From Oxytropis ochrocephala (lineage: Eukaryota > Streptophyta > Magnoliopsida > Fabales > Fabaceae): a stretch of 64,000 bases of DNA. The DNA is taken from assembly GCA_020916435.1 (NCBI GenBank), contig CM037092.1, positions 87,306,817 through 87,370,816 of the forward strand. Reading direction: 5' to 3'. Below the pieces are notes generated by a model, which was given only the letters and a program-made list of their open reading frames with translations, had not been told where the DNA came from and searched no databases. Positions 46,211 through 57,585 of the stretch are shown piece by piece. Made by a program: the position numbers and the translations under genes. Position 1 is the first letter of the stretch; every line of letters starts with the position of its first letter.

Positions 46211-46362
46211 TAAAGGAACTAAGTTCTTGTGAATTTCATTATTGTTAATCAAAATGATACATGAGTGTTTATATAAAAAGAGATGAATTGGTTGAATCAG
46301 TTACAACTGATTCAACTCATTATAACACATATCTAACAGATCAATCAACAAGCTAACAAATG
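46211..46362 (-). repeat. Copia 5' LTR, or its 3' portion
   Basis: The minus strand from TGTTAGCTTG (46358) holds TATATAAA (46268-46275), then GATTAACAATAATGAAATTCACA. It looks like a short copia LTR. The exact end is unclear because about 17 bases separate TTCACA from the primer site. The inverted arm continues directly upstream, so it may itself be part of the LTR. Confidence 0.6.
46268..46275 (-). promoter_or_regulatory. TATA box of copia LTR
   Basis: Minus strand TATATAAA in CTCTTTTTATATAAACACTC, 40 bases before the LTR end. Confidence 0.5.
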
Positions 46363-46564
46363 CCTAATTTCTCTGATCTAGTTGACTAAAATCAGAAGAA
46401 GATATTACACGAAGTAGTTGTTCAAGCAAGTCACCATTTTGGTAAGGTGACTTGCAGTAGCAGGTCACTTAGGTGCTGATGACTTGTTGCAGGTTGTAGT
46501 AGTTGAGGTGTATGTTGAGCTGTCCTTTGACTTTCCACTTGTAATATCTTTGACTCTCTCTAAT
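46363..46564 (-). repeat. Right inverted arm of copia composite
   Basis: Reverse complement of 41301-41504, with differences such as a 3-base change near CTACGCCGTG/CTACTTCGTG. It lies immediately upstream of the copia LTR. Confidence 0.85.
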
Positions 46565-46771
46565 AAGCTCGGTTCAGTTCACACTATTGCCTTGGCTTAA
46601 TATTCATATTTTTTTCAGCAAACAAAGTGATATTCCTATCACCAAACTAATCATATTGCCTTATGAAATCAACACTTTAATCCCTTTCCAGTTATTTAAG
46701 TACAATACCCTTATTAAACTGACCTAGTTCAAAAAACATGCATGTATTGTATCAACCCAACCTGCTACAAG

Positions 46772-46874
46772 GGAAAAGAAACCATAAGTGTAGCCAAAAG
46801 AGCTAAATCCAATAGAGCTACAGGATCTTCATCCACAGTAGCAACTAGGTCCATACGCTGAAGCTCTAAAAGAC
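46772..46874 (-). pseudogene. Possible last exon of an unrecognised host gene
   Basis: After an acceptor-like CTTTTAG the minus strand reads an open 33-codon stretch, LQRMDLVATVDEDPVALLDL then ALLATLMVSFPL, ending in TAG. Codon use and hydrophobic pattern look like real protein. The T-rich flank (46875-47005) resembles an intron and AT-rich sequence below 46770 a 3' UTR. I do not recognise the family, and no upstream exon is seen, so it may be a captured or abandoned fragment. Confidence 0.3.
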
Positions 46875-47005
46875 CAAGATATACAAAAAAAAAGTTTTAG
46901 GCTTAAAATTCCAAAACCATTACACCTAATTACCCCAAAACCACACAGAATTCACTGGTTTGATAATTAGTACTAGTAGACAAACTACAACCAAAAGAAA
47001 AAGGA

Positions 47006-47388
47006 AAAATGACACTCACCTCCTTTAAGTTTTGGTCAAATGCCACACATCTCCCCTCTAGTTTTAAATTGAACAACGACATCCCTTATTTTTTCTTCTA
47101 GCGACATTAACACCCGTTTCGAAGTTAACACCGTTTGTGTTTGTGACTCTCGTTAAGAAACCATGCGATCTCTCTCTGCTCAGCACTTTTTTAGAGTTTA
47201 AAATTTTAATCAATCAGAGAGCATGAATGAAGAAGAAAGATGAAGAAAATCGTGCGCGACTAATTTCCTTTCTAAAATCGAATAGAGCACTAGCGAACAA
47301 TGTTAAATTGAGGGGAGGTTATTGTCAAAAGGAAACTAGAGGGGAGGTGTGTGACATTTAGCTAAACTTCAGGGGAGGTGAGTGTAAT
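47006..47388. mobile_element. MITE with 60-70 bp inverted termini
   Basis: The left end reads ACACTCACCTCC...CACATCTCCCCTCTAGTTT and the right end is the inverted counterpart, AAACTAGAGGGGAGGTGTGT...GGTGAGTGT. The core of about 230 bases has no coding signal. A target duplication is not clear. Confidence 0.65.
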
Positions 47389-47764
47389 TTGCCCAAAGAA
47401 AAATAGTGGGCATCCAAGGGAGTACTCCATAAAATAATATGAAAATGAGCATTCAATTAATCGAATGTTAATCCATAAACACGAGTTAAATAATTAGTTC
47501 TTTCATTTATTGCATCCCTAATTAATGAAAAGGAAACGTTCATCCAAGAACATGGGAATTGGGAAGAACGACAATGAGGACAACAAACGACGAGGACAAT
47601 TTCTTATGTGGTGTATCTCCCCATAATAACCGAGGGCTAAATGCCTATATGTGACATTGGTAACATGACAATTGATAACACTTCAAGATCATGACAAAGA
47701 AGAAACCAAAGGTAGCCGAATCATAGTAAAAGACATGCATACCTGCAGCCAAGATCAATGTTCA
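47389..47764. other. Unassigned AT-rich sequence
   Basis: No recognised gene, terminus or repeat in these 376 bases. Confidence 0.4.
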
Positions 47765-47850
47765 ATTTATTAAGAATTTAAGAAAGATTGCCCCTTTTTA
47801 GTGGTCTCCGGAATGTGAAGAAGCGTTGGAGGCTATCAAAGATTATCTAG
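47765..47850 (+). pseudogene. Short gypsy RT-RNase H junction fragment
   Basis: With one frame change the plus strand encodes LRKIAPF then WSPECEEALEAIKDYLA, the segment joining RT and RNase H in Tat-lineage elements. It is under 30 codons and directly cut by the CACTA end at 47854. Confidence 0.5.
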
Positions 47851-47853
47851 CCA

Positions 47854-48804
47854 CACTACAACAGATCTAGTAGATGGGCAGCGCTTTTTTTCATCCATGG
47901 GCAGCGCTTTTGAGCGGCTTTGAGCGTGTATTTGGTGATTCCACTCCAACAATGGGCGCGCTCCCTAAAAGCGCCACCCATTGCCAAACACGTCCTCCCA
48001 AATACGCGGCGCTTTTAAAAAGCGCGCGAATATTGCCCAAGCGCCCTACCAAATACGCAAGCGCTTGTTAAAAGCGAATATTTCCCAATTGTCTTCAGAT
48101 ACGCAGCGCTTGTTAAAAAGCGTGAATATTTCCCAGTCAGATACGCAGCGCTTCATTAAAAGCTACTGAATATTGCCTAAATTTTTTTAATTTTTTTCTG
48201 TTTTGTGTGTTTTCCTTTTTATATTTACAAGTTACACGCTGTCACATACCAATCCAATCCAATACATAATGAAACAAATACATAAGAGGAAGCAAAACAA
48301 AATTGCTAAGAGGAACCAAATTACATATAAATGAAACAAATTACATAAGAGGAACCAAAACAAAATAGCTAAGAAGTTTCATTATCTAGTTCATATGTAT
48401 CCAAAATAAGCTATCAAGTTACAATATTATGAACCAAAACTAGCTAGCTAACTTATATGTATCCAAATCAAACTTTAAAAAATGGGAGACATAATCGCAC
48501 TGATCTCCCTAAGCTCGACAAAAGTTGCTCAACAGTAGTATGTCCGCATCGACAATCGCGCGAAAATCTTTGAAATTATATAAATAAATAAAATTAGAAT
48601 TGAAATGGTTAAATATTGGAAAGAACCACTATTAAATCGAAATCATATAAAAATATATTATAAGTAGATACCTGACGGGGGATAGTCGTTTTCTTTTTAG
48701 TAATAATATCCTTCATATATTTCATGACGTAATACCCACAATCAATGTTATTGAATTGTCTAGGACACTACAAAACATAAGATTAGTTAATTGTTAAATT
48801 GAGT
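47854..48804. mobile_element. Truncated CACTA-type element
   Basis: It begins CACTACAACA and carries repeated subterminal AGCGCTTTT/AAAAGCGC motifs (47880-48165). It encodes a ULP1-like exon on the minus strand (48672-48767). The other end is missing: Tekay LTR sequence takes over near 48805. Most of the interior (48230-48480) is AT-rich with CATAAGAGGAA repeats. Confidence 0.6.
48672..48767 (-). pseudogene. ULP1/C48-peptidase-like exon in the CACTA fragment
   Basis: The minus strand reads TTTTGTAG| then CPRQFNNIDCGYYVMKYMKD ending at CAG|GTATC. IDCGYYVM holds the catalytic Cys region of ULP1-type SUMO proteases. Such domains are often carried by plant CACTA and MULE elements. Only this exon is clear; a possible next one at 48480-48560 contains a stop. 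The catalytic His and Asp would lie upstream and have been lost to the LTR. Confidence 0.65.
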
Positions 48805-50370
48805 TGAATACAGTTTTTTGACAACTTTTCCACGCACCTCAAAGAGAGTGCTACATTTAATAAAAACATCATCAAGTATAATTAAAATTCACACGCATCT
48901 AGTGCGTGATATAAACATCATAACCAAACGGGACGAACCTCAAAAAACACATTTAGTGTTTACAATATTCAGAAAAACAATTCACAAAGACAATGAAATA
49001 ACAACCCGAGTTCAACATACTCAATACATAGTCTAAATCGAGTTTAATACATAACATAAAATAATGGTACTAAACCCCATCCCCGGGTGTCACTAATCGA
49101 GTGACTCGAAGACTCAAGAAGGCTGGCACCTTCACTCGAGAATCACTGTTTGTCGCCACGAGCGAGGCAACACAAAGATGCTAGGGTGAGTCTCTTTACA
49201 TAAATAATAACAAATAAGATAAGCATTATATTAGGAAAACATCTAGTAACAACAATCCAAAATAATCCAATCATTTACCATTCCATTAAAATATCAACAA
49301 CAACACTATTGGGTTAATTATACATCAGCAAGGATTCTAAGAATGTATGAGTTGATGCATGTATGCAATATGCATGTGGATCCATTCTCGTCATTTTGGC
49401 CGAAGCCCTCGTCATTCGGCCGAAGCCCTCGTCATTTGGCCGAAGCCAACCCACCTTGTTTATATGTATGATTCATGTGACTCCATGACAAATGCATCAC
49501 AATACAACAAATGCATCACACCAATCATCAACTCACCTCTTTGGCCGAAGCCCTCGTCATTTATTAACCACCTCTTTGGCCGAAGCCCACATCAATTATT
49601 AACTCACCACTTTGGCCGAAGCCCACATCAATTATTAACTCACCACTCTGGCCGAAGCCCACATCAATTATTAACTCACCACTTTATCATCACCTTACCA
49701 CCACAACTTATTTAGTTAATTAAATCCCACTTAAGGACCAAACCACCTCATAAGGACCGTTTCCACACCTAAGACCATTTTTGACACACTCAAGATTAAT
49801 TTGGAGTTTAGGAAGTTATGGAACACATTAGGATTATTGTTGGTACTTAGGAATTATTTTGACATATTAGGCTTAATTGTAGACTAAGGGACTATTTTGT
49901 CTCTCAAAGGATTAATTTAATTCTTAGGGACTAGTTTGTCACACCAAGGATTAAATTAATTCTCAGGGACCAAATACGTCACTTAGGTTCCATTTAAGCA
50001 CCCTAGGCGCCAAAGGGCAGCCACTTTGGCGCCCCACTTAGCGCAACACACACACACACAGCACAACACACACCCACAGGCGCCAAGTTTCTAGGAAACT
50101 GGCGCCCCTCCCTTGCCGTGCCACTTCTGCAGCACCCACACACACTGGGCGCCAAGTTTCTAGCAAACTGGCGCCCCCCCTGCACGCCAACCAGCCCCAG
50201 CACGCACGCACACACCACCAGGCGCCTAAATGCCTAGCATTTGGCGCCCCTCCCCTGCACAGACACAACACCAGCACTTGGACACGCCACCAGGCGCCAT
50301 CTTCTCAGTGAAATGGCGCCCCACACCCTGCCCAGTCCCCAACTAGCAAGCCTGGCGCCATTTTACCTAG
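48805..50370 (-). repeat. Tekay-like LTR, minus strand, cut by Tat insertion
   Basis: Homologous to 55017-57585: shared CCACGCACCTCA, CTCTTTACATAAATAATAACAA, GGCCGAAGCC and TTATTAACTCACCAC blocks and the GGCGCC hairpins. The 3' end (lower coordinate) is not sharp. The upper part stops in the middle of a hairpin at 50370, where the Tat LTR begins; the rest should resume past the right edge of the window. Confidence 0.8.
50006..50370 (-). repeat. Array of 28-nt GGCGCC hairpins (second Tekay LTR copy)
   Basis: Units at 50006-50033, 50079-50106, 50148-50175, 50221-50248 and 50293-50320 are each exactly 28 nt with GGCGCC at both ends. A sixth begins at 50354 and is interrupted after 17 nt by the Tat element. 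Confidence 0.9.
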
Positions 50371-51072
50371 TGTTACCTCAAAATTTCGACAGAACATTAA
50401 ATGAAGCTTTAAATGGGGTTGACTTCACATTTAATATTGTTACGTGGGCCATAGGTCAATATTCGAGTCAATGCACCATGAATTCGACGGAAAGGAAGAC
50501 AAGTGCAAGGAGTGCAAGTAAGCCGACAAGCTTAGCTCTCAAAGCTATGAAGCAAGTAATACAAGAAACCTCGACAAAAGAAGACCCAACACTCGTGCAG
50601 TGGGCTCAACACTTCGTCAAGCGGTTGACAACGGGTTAGTCGAAAGTGCGTAAGCGACAATTAGTGGCGGTTACTCCCGTAGTTTTAGGAGGCGATTACT
50701 CTTTCCCCCACGATTGTTCCTACGAGTATAAATACTTCTTTGTAATAGAAAATCGAGGTCACCACATTTCACAAGAACTCGAGAAACTCAACTTCCAAGC
50801 CAAAGCGAAACACGAGTGGAGCAGATACTTTGTGCGTGTTGGTGAACCATTTTCCTTTCTTCATTTAATGCAAATTTTTACTTTCTTTTTACCTTCGTTG
50901 CATTTTCGCGCTTTATTTTACTTTCAATCCGTTTCTCTCTACTATTTCTTTGTTAGATGCGTGCGTGAAAAACACAAAACTCAATGGCAATCGTCAAAGA
51001 GATTTTCTAGTTTGATCTCACGATCTCGATATTGAAAACTAGTGATTGTTTGCTAAAAACACCCAAGAAACA
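50371..51072 (+). repeat. 5' LTR of the Tat-lineage element
   Basis: TGTTACCTC at the start and AAGAAACA at the end, 702 bases, followed at 51076 by a primer site. A possible TATA-like AGTATAAATACTTC lies near 50727-50740. The open frames in it are not coding for any known domain. The 3' LTR is outside the window. Confidence 0.75.
50731..50738 (+). promoter_or_regulatory. Possible TATA box of Tat LTR
   Basis: TATAAATA within GAGTATAAATACTTC, about 360 bases into the LTR. Confidence 0.5.
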
Positions 51073-51075
51073 AAT

Positions 51076-51091
51076 TGGCACGCCGGTGGGA
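51076..51091 (+). other. Primer binding site of the Tat element
   Basis: TGGCACGCCGGTGGGA begins three bases after the LTR end. It has the form of plant Tat-lineage primer sites; I do not assign a tRNA. Confidence 0.65.
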
Positions 51092-51172
51092 CCTTTGCCA
51101 TTAACTTTGTGTTGTTTCTATAAGTGTGTGTATTTGTATGCACTTGAGGAGTGGTAGAATGGTACGTACCAA

Positions 51173-52330
51173 TTCTAACAATGCCTCTAGTTCTAACCAT
51201 GTGGTATCATAAGGGCAAGGGACAACCATAGATTCTGCAAGTGTTAGTGTTGCAGGGACAATGGCCCCAATAACATCAATAACCGTTCCCACGATGTCGG
51301 TGACCAATGTTGGGTCGACACAGTCTATGTCGTTGCCACAAAGTATAGGACTTCCTTCTAGTCCTTATATGGCAACAGGGAACAGTTTAGAGACACGTTT
51401 CCAGAACATGAGTTTACCACCATATCCTTTTGGTGTATATGGCATGCCTACTGGAATGCCACACGTTTCGACCTTTTCCCCTTCTCATGTGTCTTCTGAA
51501 AGCACACTGGGTCGAAATCCTACTGCATTAACCAATGCGTCTTTGTTGGCATTAAGACAGCAAGTGGACGAGAGCAATCATGATATGGTTAATATGCTCA
51601 CCCAACAAATTGGTACTGTTTTCAATCCGTTGATTCAGAATACCAATACAAGTTACCAGATGTTAGCAAACCAAATGGGTAGGATTGCAGATTTCTTTGG
51701 GGCTCCTACAGGGAATAATAGGCAATTACCCAATGGTGGGAATAATGCGCCTAATACCCCACAGAGATCAGTTATTGTCGAAGCCCAAGCGGTTGTAGGC
51801 GAACAACAGGGTATGGGAAACCATGTCCCTGAAGTAGTTATGGTAAATCGAAACCAAAACGCTGATGAAATTGTTCGACAAGTGCAACGAAATAACGTTT
51901 GCGCTCAAGACAACATAGCCAATTTGGTAGAAACCATAATGGCACAGAATGGCCTTAACGTGGGTTTACATAGGCCTAATTTCATATCACCACTGTGTGA
52001 ATATGTATTGCAGGCAGAATTGCCAAGAGGTTGGAAAATTCCTAAATTTACTAAATTTGGGGGTGATACCAATGAATCTACTGTCGAACACATTGCTCGC
52101 TACATGATCGAGGCGGAGATATAGCCCAAAATGAGAGTTTGAAAATGAAATATTTTCCAAATTCTCTAACTAAGAATGCCTTTACGTGGTTTACCACTTT
52201 ACCCCTCAGTTCCATGTACACATGGGGGCGATTAGAAAAGGCTTTTCATGAGCGATTTTATATGGGCGATCGAAGATTAGTCTTAAAGAATTGGCGGTGT
52301 TCGACGTAAAGTGCACTGGTTAAGCTATCG
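51173..52330 (+). pseudogene. Tat-lineage gag
   Basis: Structural protein for particle assembly. A 287-codon frame (51261-52124) starts with Ser/Thr/Pro-rich sequence, continues with LLALRQQVDESNHDMVNMLT and ends with the gag core ELPRGWKIPKFTKFGGDT and TVEHIARYMIEAEI. After a frameshift at about 52125 the core goes on with MKYFPNSLTKNAFTWFTTLP and TWGRLEKAFHERFYMGDRR to about 52290. Further frameshifts follow. Family gags are longer at the C-terminus; the rest lies at 52331-53000. Confidence 0.8.
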
Positions 52331-53786
52331 ACGACTACTGAATAGATTTAGGCTATTAAAGGCTAGGTGTTTCACACAAGTGCGAGCATGACCTTGTCGA
52401 AATGGTGCAGTGGCCTTGATTAGTCAATTAGAAAGAAATTGGATACCTCTCATTTGAGAGATATGGCCCGATTAGCCGATAGAGTTCGACAAGTTGAGAG
52501 GCTTAAAGAGGAAAAGGCTAGGGTGAATAAGTTCAATAAAAAGAAAACTTAGTTGGGTTTCATAAGAAAGAGAGAATAGCCTATGTCGATGAGGAATTCG
52601 ACTTACGCATTTAGTGATGTCGTAGTCCGAGGAAATAGATGTGGTTGAACTTAAGCCCTGGTCCTCCTTATGCTTGTAAATTATTAAGGCCTGCAAATGG
52701 GAATAATCTGTAGAGCCTAAAAGCGATAGATTTGTGCCTAAAACATACACTTTTGATGTTACTAAATGTGATGAAATCTTTGATTTGTTAGTAATCGATG
52801 GCCAAATCATAGTGCCAAATGGCTTTGAAAGTTCCTCCTCTCGAGCAGAGGAAGAAAAAGGGTTATTGTAAGTTTCATAATTTTTTGGGACATACAAGCG
52901 ACCGTTGTGTACTTTTCAGGGACATAGTTGAAAGCAATCGAAGAAGGGAGACTAAAAATCGGTGAGAAAGAACAAAGCTCCCATGCAGATTGATTTGATC
53001 CACTCCATCGCGAGAGGCAATGTATGCGGAACCGATGGAAATGAACATAAGCATGGTAGATGTGAAGATGGCAGGCTCTCCTAAGCCTGTTGGGCCTTCG
53101 ACAGACAAGATCAAAAGTGTAGTGCAGAGGGGTGATCTTTGTGCAAGACCTTACTCGGGAAGAGTATGAAGAGAAAGTGCGATTCGTGTACCCCAAAGTG
53201 AAGAAGAATTAATAGACTTCCTTAATAGGTGCAAGTGAAGAACTCGAGGTGATGTTATGCCCCGGATGTAGTCTTTGTGTTCGACAAGGAAGCGGCTAAA
53301 GATGTCGAATCTTTGCCAAGTTCGATAGCCTCTAAAAAGGAAGTGGCGGAGAGAAAAACCAAATTTTAGCTTCAAAAGGGGACCTTCCTTATAAGGTCAA
53401 GGGTTCGAACAAACCTTCAACAAGCAAGCCACGATCACTTTGGTAAGAGCGTGAGCCAAGAAGGAGTTTGTCTTTGTCGGCGTCGACCAAGCCATTTGTT
53501 CCAAGAGCAAATCTCCAAAATGAAAAATGGATACATCTTTGGGTGTAAACATTATAGAGAGTGTTGTTCTACGTCTTTAAACTTGATCAAACCAAATACA
53601 GGGGAGGCTGCGAAATATAATTATAAGAATAATTATAAAGGGAAGAATCCCATGACCAAGACCCAATGGCGTCGTTATCAGCGCTCGAAGAAGAAGGCAT
53701 GGCGCTTGTGTTGCCGAATTTGAGAAAACGCTAGGAAGTTCAAAAGCGGCTAAGAATATGACCTCAGAGAGTAGAACGCAGCGAAA
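52331..53786 (+). pseudogene. Tat gag C-terminus and gag-protease linker, degraded
   Basis: Frames change every 50-150 bases. Pieces include LRDMARLADRVRQVERLKEE (52460-52520) and a zinc-binding CKFHNFLGHTSDRCVLFRDI (52865-52930). Downstream to 53786 only scattered Lys/Ser-rich pieces are seen, such as KNPMTKTQWRRYQR (53640-53690). The zinc-binding piece makes the gag assignment firm; the rest rests on position. Confidence 0.6.
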
Positions 53787-55016
53787 GTGAACATAGGTGC
53801 TGCCAACCAAGTAAAGGTTGGAAATAAGGCCAAGGGTAAATCTATTGTAATAGAGGAACCAAGGAGGCGTGCGATGGAAAGAATCTTTCCTCCATTGTCA
53901 TCATTGAGGAAGAAAAGTGCTGACTTCGACATGGATGAGGATGTAACTTCAGATTTTGAAGACTCTGAAGCCAGTTTTGATGTCATTTGCAATGTAGTGT
54001 CTATTCTACCCAGCGAATATGACGTCATCATAGTCCCGAATGATGTCGAAGAAAACTTCACCGAGGATATGGCTAACCACAAGCCAGTTTGTTACTATGT
54101 AATGAACAACGGCTGTGTCGAAGAACAAATGGCCACTTTTCGAGAGGCCAAAGCGAAGGCATGCGACATCATTTGAAGCCTCTGATGTCCAAGCCAAAGT
54201 CAATGGCATAGGCATCAACAAGATCTTGGTAGATGGGGCCTTTGTTAACTTGATGCCTCAAGCAATGCTAAAAACCATAGGGATGTTCGACACGGACCTA
54301 AAGCCTCATAACATTGTGTTAACTAATTATGAGGGCAAATCCGGCCGGTCTTTGGGGGCCGTCGAAGTGGAGGTGGTGGTAGGTACTGTCAAGAGAACTA
54401 CCATGTTCTTTGTCATAGCCTCCAAGGCAAGTTATAACATGCTCCTTAGCAGAGAGTGGATTCATGGAGTAGGCGCTGTGCCTTCAAGCCTACACCAGAA
54501 ATTGGTGATGTGGAAGGATGATGGTCTGGTAGAATATGTCGAAGCAGACCAAAGTTACTTCCTTGCTGATGTCAACAATGTCACCAAGGAGAATTTTGAA
54601 AAACAAATGGCGAATATTGCGCCATGCACATCTTCTAGTCAGGCATACATATCATCTGACAATGTGCTTTCCTCTGTTCGACTATACCCAACACATGGTT
54701 TTGTTTGGGAAAGGGAAGCGATAGAAGATGGAAGTGTCTATCCTGAGGGTGTTCTACCCCCAACAGGATGGGATACTGACTCTTAGAAGGTTTTAGATGT
54801 TAGTGCCCAGTGCTTGGGATAGAATTACGGCCTATATGGCCGAAACCAAAATAAAAACGGCTTTGGAAGCCGAAATAAATCAACAAACAATGGATGTCGA
54901 AGCCATGCCTTCATCTGAAGAAAATGGTGAAGTCATAGATGACAAGCTTGATTGCATTTATGATGACGAACCATTGGGTTTTGAAAAAGACCCTAAAGAT
55001 TCGACAAAGCGCATGC
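53787..55016 (+). pseudogene. Tat-lineage aspartic protease region, interrupted
   Basis: An upstream linker (53787-54176) with HKPVCYYVMNNGCVEEQMA leads by a frameshift into a 223-codon frame (54115-54786). This holds KVNGIGINKILVDGAFVNLM, where the family active site normally reads D-S/G-G-A, so one residue is missing here. It then has ASYNMLLSREWIHGVGAVPS and VEYVEADQSYFLADV, the usual C-terminal half. The 54797-55021 frame follows with AETKIKTALEAEI and DDEPLGFEKDP, the link to RT. The Tekay LTR begins at 55017; the Tat RT and first RNase H are not found on the other side. Confidence 0.8.
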
Positions 55017-57585
55017 TGTAACACCCCTTCTATATTACGCTAATTCAATTAATAAAAATCGGAGTTTTTCAAAAAAAAAAACGTCCACGCACCTCAGAGA
55101 GGGTGGCAAATTTAAATAGAACATCATCGAATCACATCTAAAAATCCACGCGTATAGCGCGTGAAAATACATATCATAGTCATTTGGGTAGAACCCTCAA
55201 AACCTGTTTAGCGTTTACAATAATCCATAAAAACAAGTCATAGCAGCGGAATGTAAAATGAGTTCAACATACTCAAATACATAGTTTTAATCGGCTTTAA
55301 TACAAAGCATAAATAATAACACTAGAACCCCATCCCGGTGTTACTAGATCGAGAGTGACACAAGTTCCGAGAAGGCCTAGGTAACATCACTCGGGGTCAC
55401 TGCATGTCGCCACGAGAGCGAGGCAACATAAAATGCTAGGGTGAGTCTCTTTACATAAATAATAACAAGTAAGATAAGCATTATAATGAGAAAACATCTA
55501 GCAACATCAATCATTCGCAATTAAGGCATTTACCATTCATTTATAAAGCCAAGAGCAACACTCACAATTTAGTTAAGCATCAACAAGCATTTCATGAATG
55601 TATGATGGTATGCATGTGTGCAATATGCATGTGGATCCATAACCACCTCAAAACCCCGTCGGCACCACCGTGTGTTTTTGGCGAAGCCACCCACCACCTT
55701 GTTTTTGGCGAAGCCACCCACCGTGTTTTTATGCATATGAGTCATGTGACACTATGACAAATGCACCACAACACAAGGATTACACCACATCAATTTTTAA
55801 CCACCACGTTATCAATTATTAACCACCACGTGATCATTTATTAACCACCACCTCATCATTTGTTGATCACCACCTCATCATTTATTGACCACCACTTGAT
55901 CAATGCTTAACCACCTCTTAATTAATTATTAACCACCACTTGATCAATTATTAAGTTGATTCTCACTTAAAAACCCAACCACTCCATAAGGACCTTTCCT
56001 ACCCTTAAAAACTATTTTGACTCACCAAAGATTAATTTAATACTCAAAGGGATTATTTTGGCACATTGTGATTAATTTAGAATTTAGGGAATTATTGGGC
56101 ATATTAGGAATTAATTTGGTGCTTGGAACCTATGTTGACATATTGGGATTTATTAGACACTAAGGGACTATTTTGTCGCGCCAAGGATTAATTTAATTCT
56201 TAGGGACTAAATTGTCACACCAAGGATTAAATTAATTCTTAGGGACTAAACCGTCCACTTAGACACATTTGGGTACCTAGGCGCCAAGGGGCAGCCAAAA
56301 TGGCGCCCATATCCAACCACCAAACAGCCACACCCACTGAACCAAAGACAGGCGCCAAAATGCTAGCAACGGCGCCTCCCCGCCACACACACACACACGG
56401 TTTCAGCCACAGCGCCAAGTTGCTCAAAGAGCTGGCGCCTCTCCGCACAACACACACGCACATTTTTAGGTCATCAGCGCCAAAATGCTAGGCATTTGGC
56501 GCCCCCTTCCAACACTCTCACTCAACACACTTCAAAACCTAATTTCTTCCAAACAAATTATTTCTCACATAACCACACCAACTTAGCCATTGAATTATTA
56601 ATACTAATCATCATATTTACATGCTCATGCTCATATAATCAAATCATCAAACATATACTATGCATAAATCACAACTCATGCTTCCATAGCAACAATCAAC
56701 ATGTTATAACCAAGACAACATTTCAAACATAAATCAACATGTAAGCAACACAAATTCACACAACACATCATTTCTAGAATTATTCCTACTACAACACACA
56801 TCCTACAAGTTATCAAAAATGTAATGGAGATTCCCCTAACCTTGGGTGAGCTTGAAACCTCCAAACAATCACCAAAGTCACTCAATGAGCAAGCCCCTTC
56901 AAAGTGCAGCTGAAGGCCGAATGCTCTCTCTCTCTAGGGTGGAAATGGAGTTCAAAAATAACAAGTGTGAGCTTAAGGGACTCATGGAAATGAAACAAGG
57001 AAAGGAAAATAAGGGTGTTTAGGACCAAAGCCTTCACTTACCAACACAAAACTTGAGGAAAGTTTCCTCCTTTCTCCTCTTCAAGCTGAAACGTGAACTC
57101 CTCCTCTTTGGGTAACCATGGAAGATTCAAAATGAAAGAAATAAGCTCATGGAACTTAAGGAAATGGAATGGGGAAAAGAAATGGTGAAGAAAGAGGTCA
57201 AAATCATCACTTACCAACCAAAACCCAAGCAAGCTTCCACCTTTTCCCTTCCTCCCTTTTCACGTTCAGCTGCTGCCTTCTCTTCCTCTATTCCCTTCGT
57301 TGCTTTCTTTCTTTCAAATGAGGGTTATGTTACTTTAGCTTGGACCCTTAACCTTTATGACTAGAATTGGGCCTAAATAATGGCCCTTGGGCCTTATTCT
57401 CTACTCCTACTTTTAATTCATCACACCTCCTGGAAATAAAATAAATCCAACTCAATACTCCTACTTAAAATAAATTAGACCCCTTTTAGGTAAAATAAAC
57501 CCAACTTAATTAATTACTTTAATTAAGTGTTGCAAGCCTTAAATAACTTAATTAATTAAATAATTAAATTATTTTGGGCGTTACA
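55017..57585 (-). repeat. 3' LTR of the nested Tekay element
   Basis: 2569 bases, on the minus strand from TGTAACGCCCAAAAT (57585) to GGGGTGTTACA (55017). It is preceded by a polypurine tract and the polyprotein end. Contains TTTTTGGCGAAGCCACCCACC repeats (55660-55720), TTAACCACCAC tandem units (55795-55950) and GGCGCC hairpins (56281-56507). Confidence 0.92.
56280..56507 (-). repeat. GGCGCC hairpin array (third Tekay LTR copy)
   Basis: Units include 56281-56308, 56351-56376, 56411-56439 and 56477-56504, bounded by GGCGCC or AGCGCC. The last has AAATGC/GCATTT stems around TAG. Confidence 0.8.
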
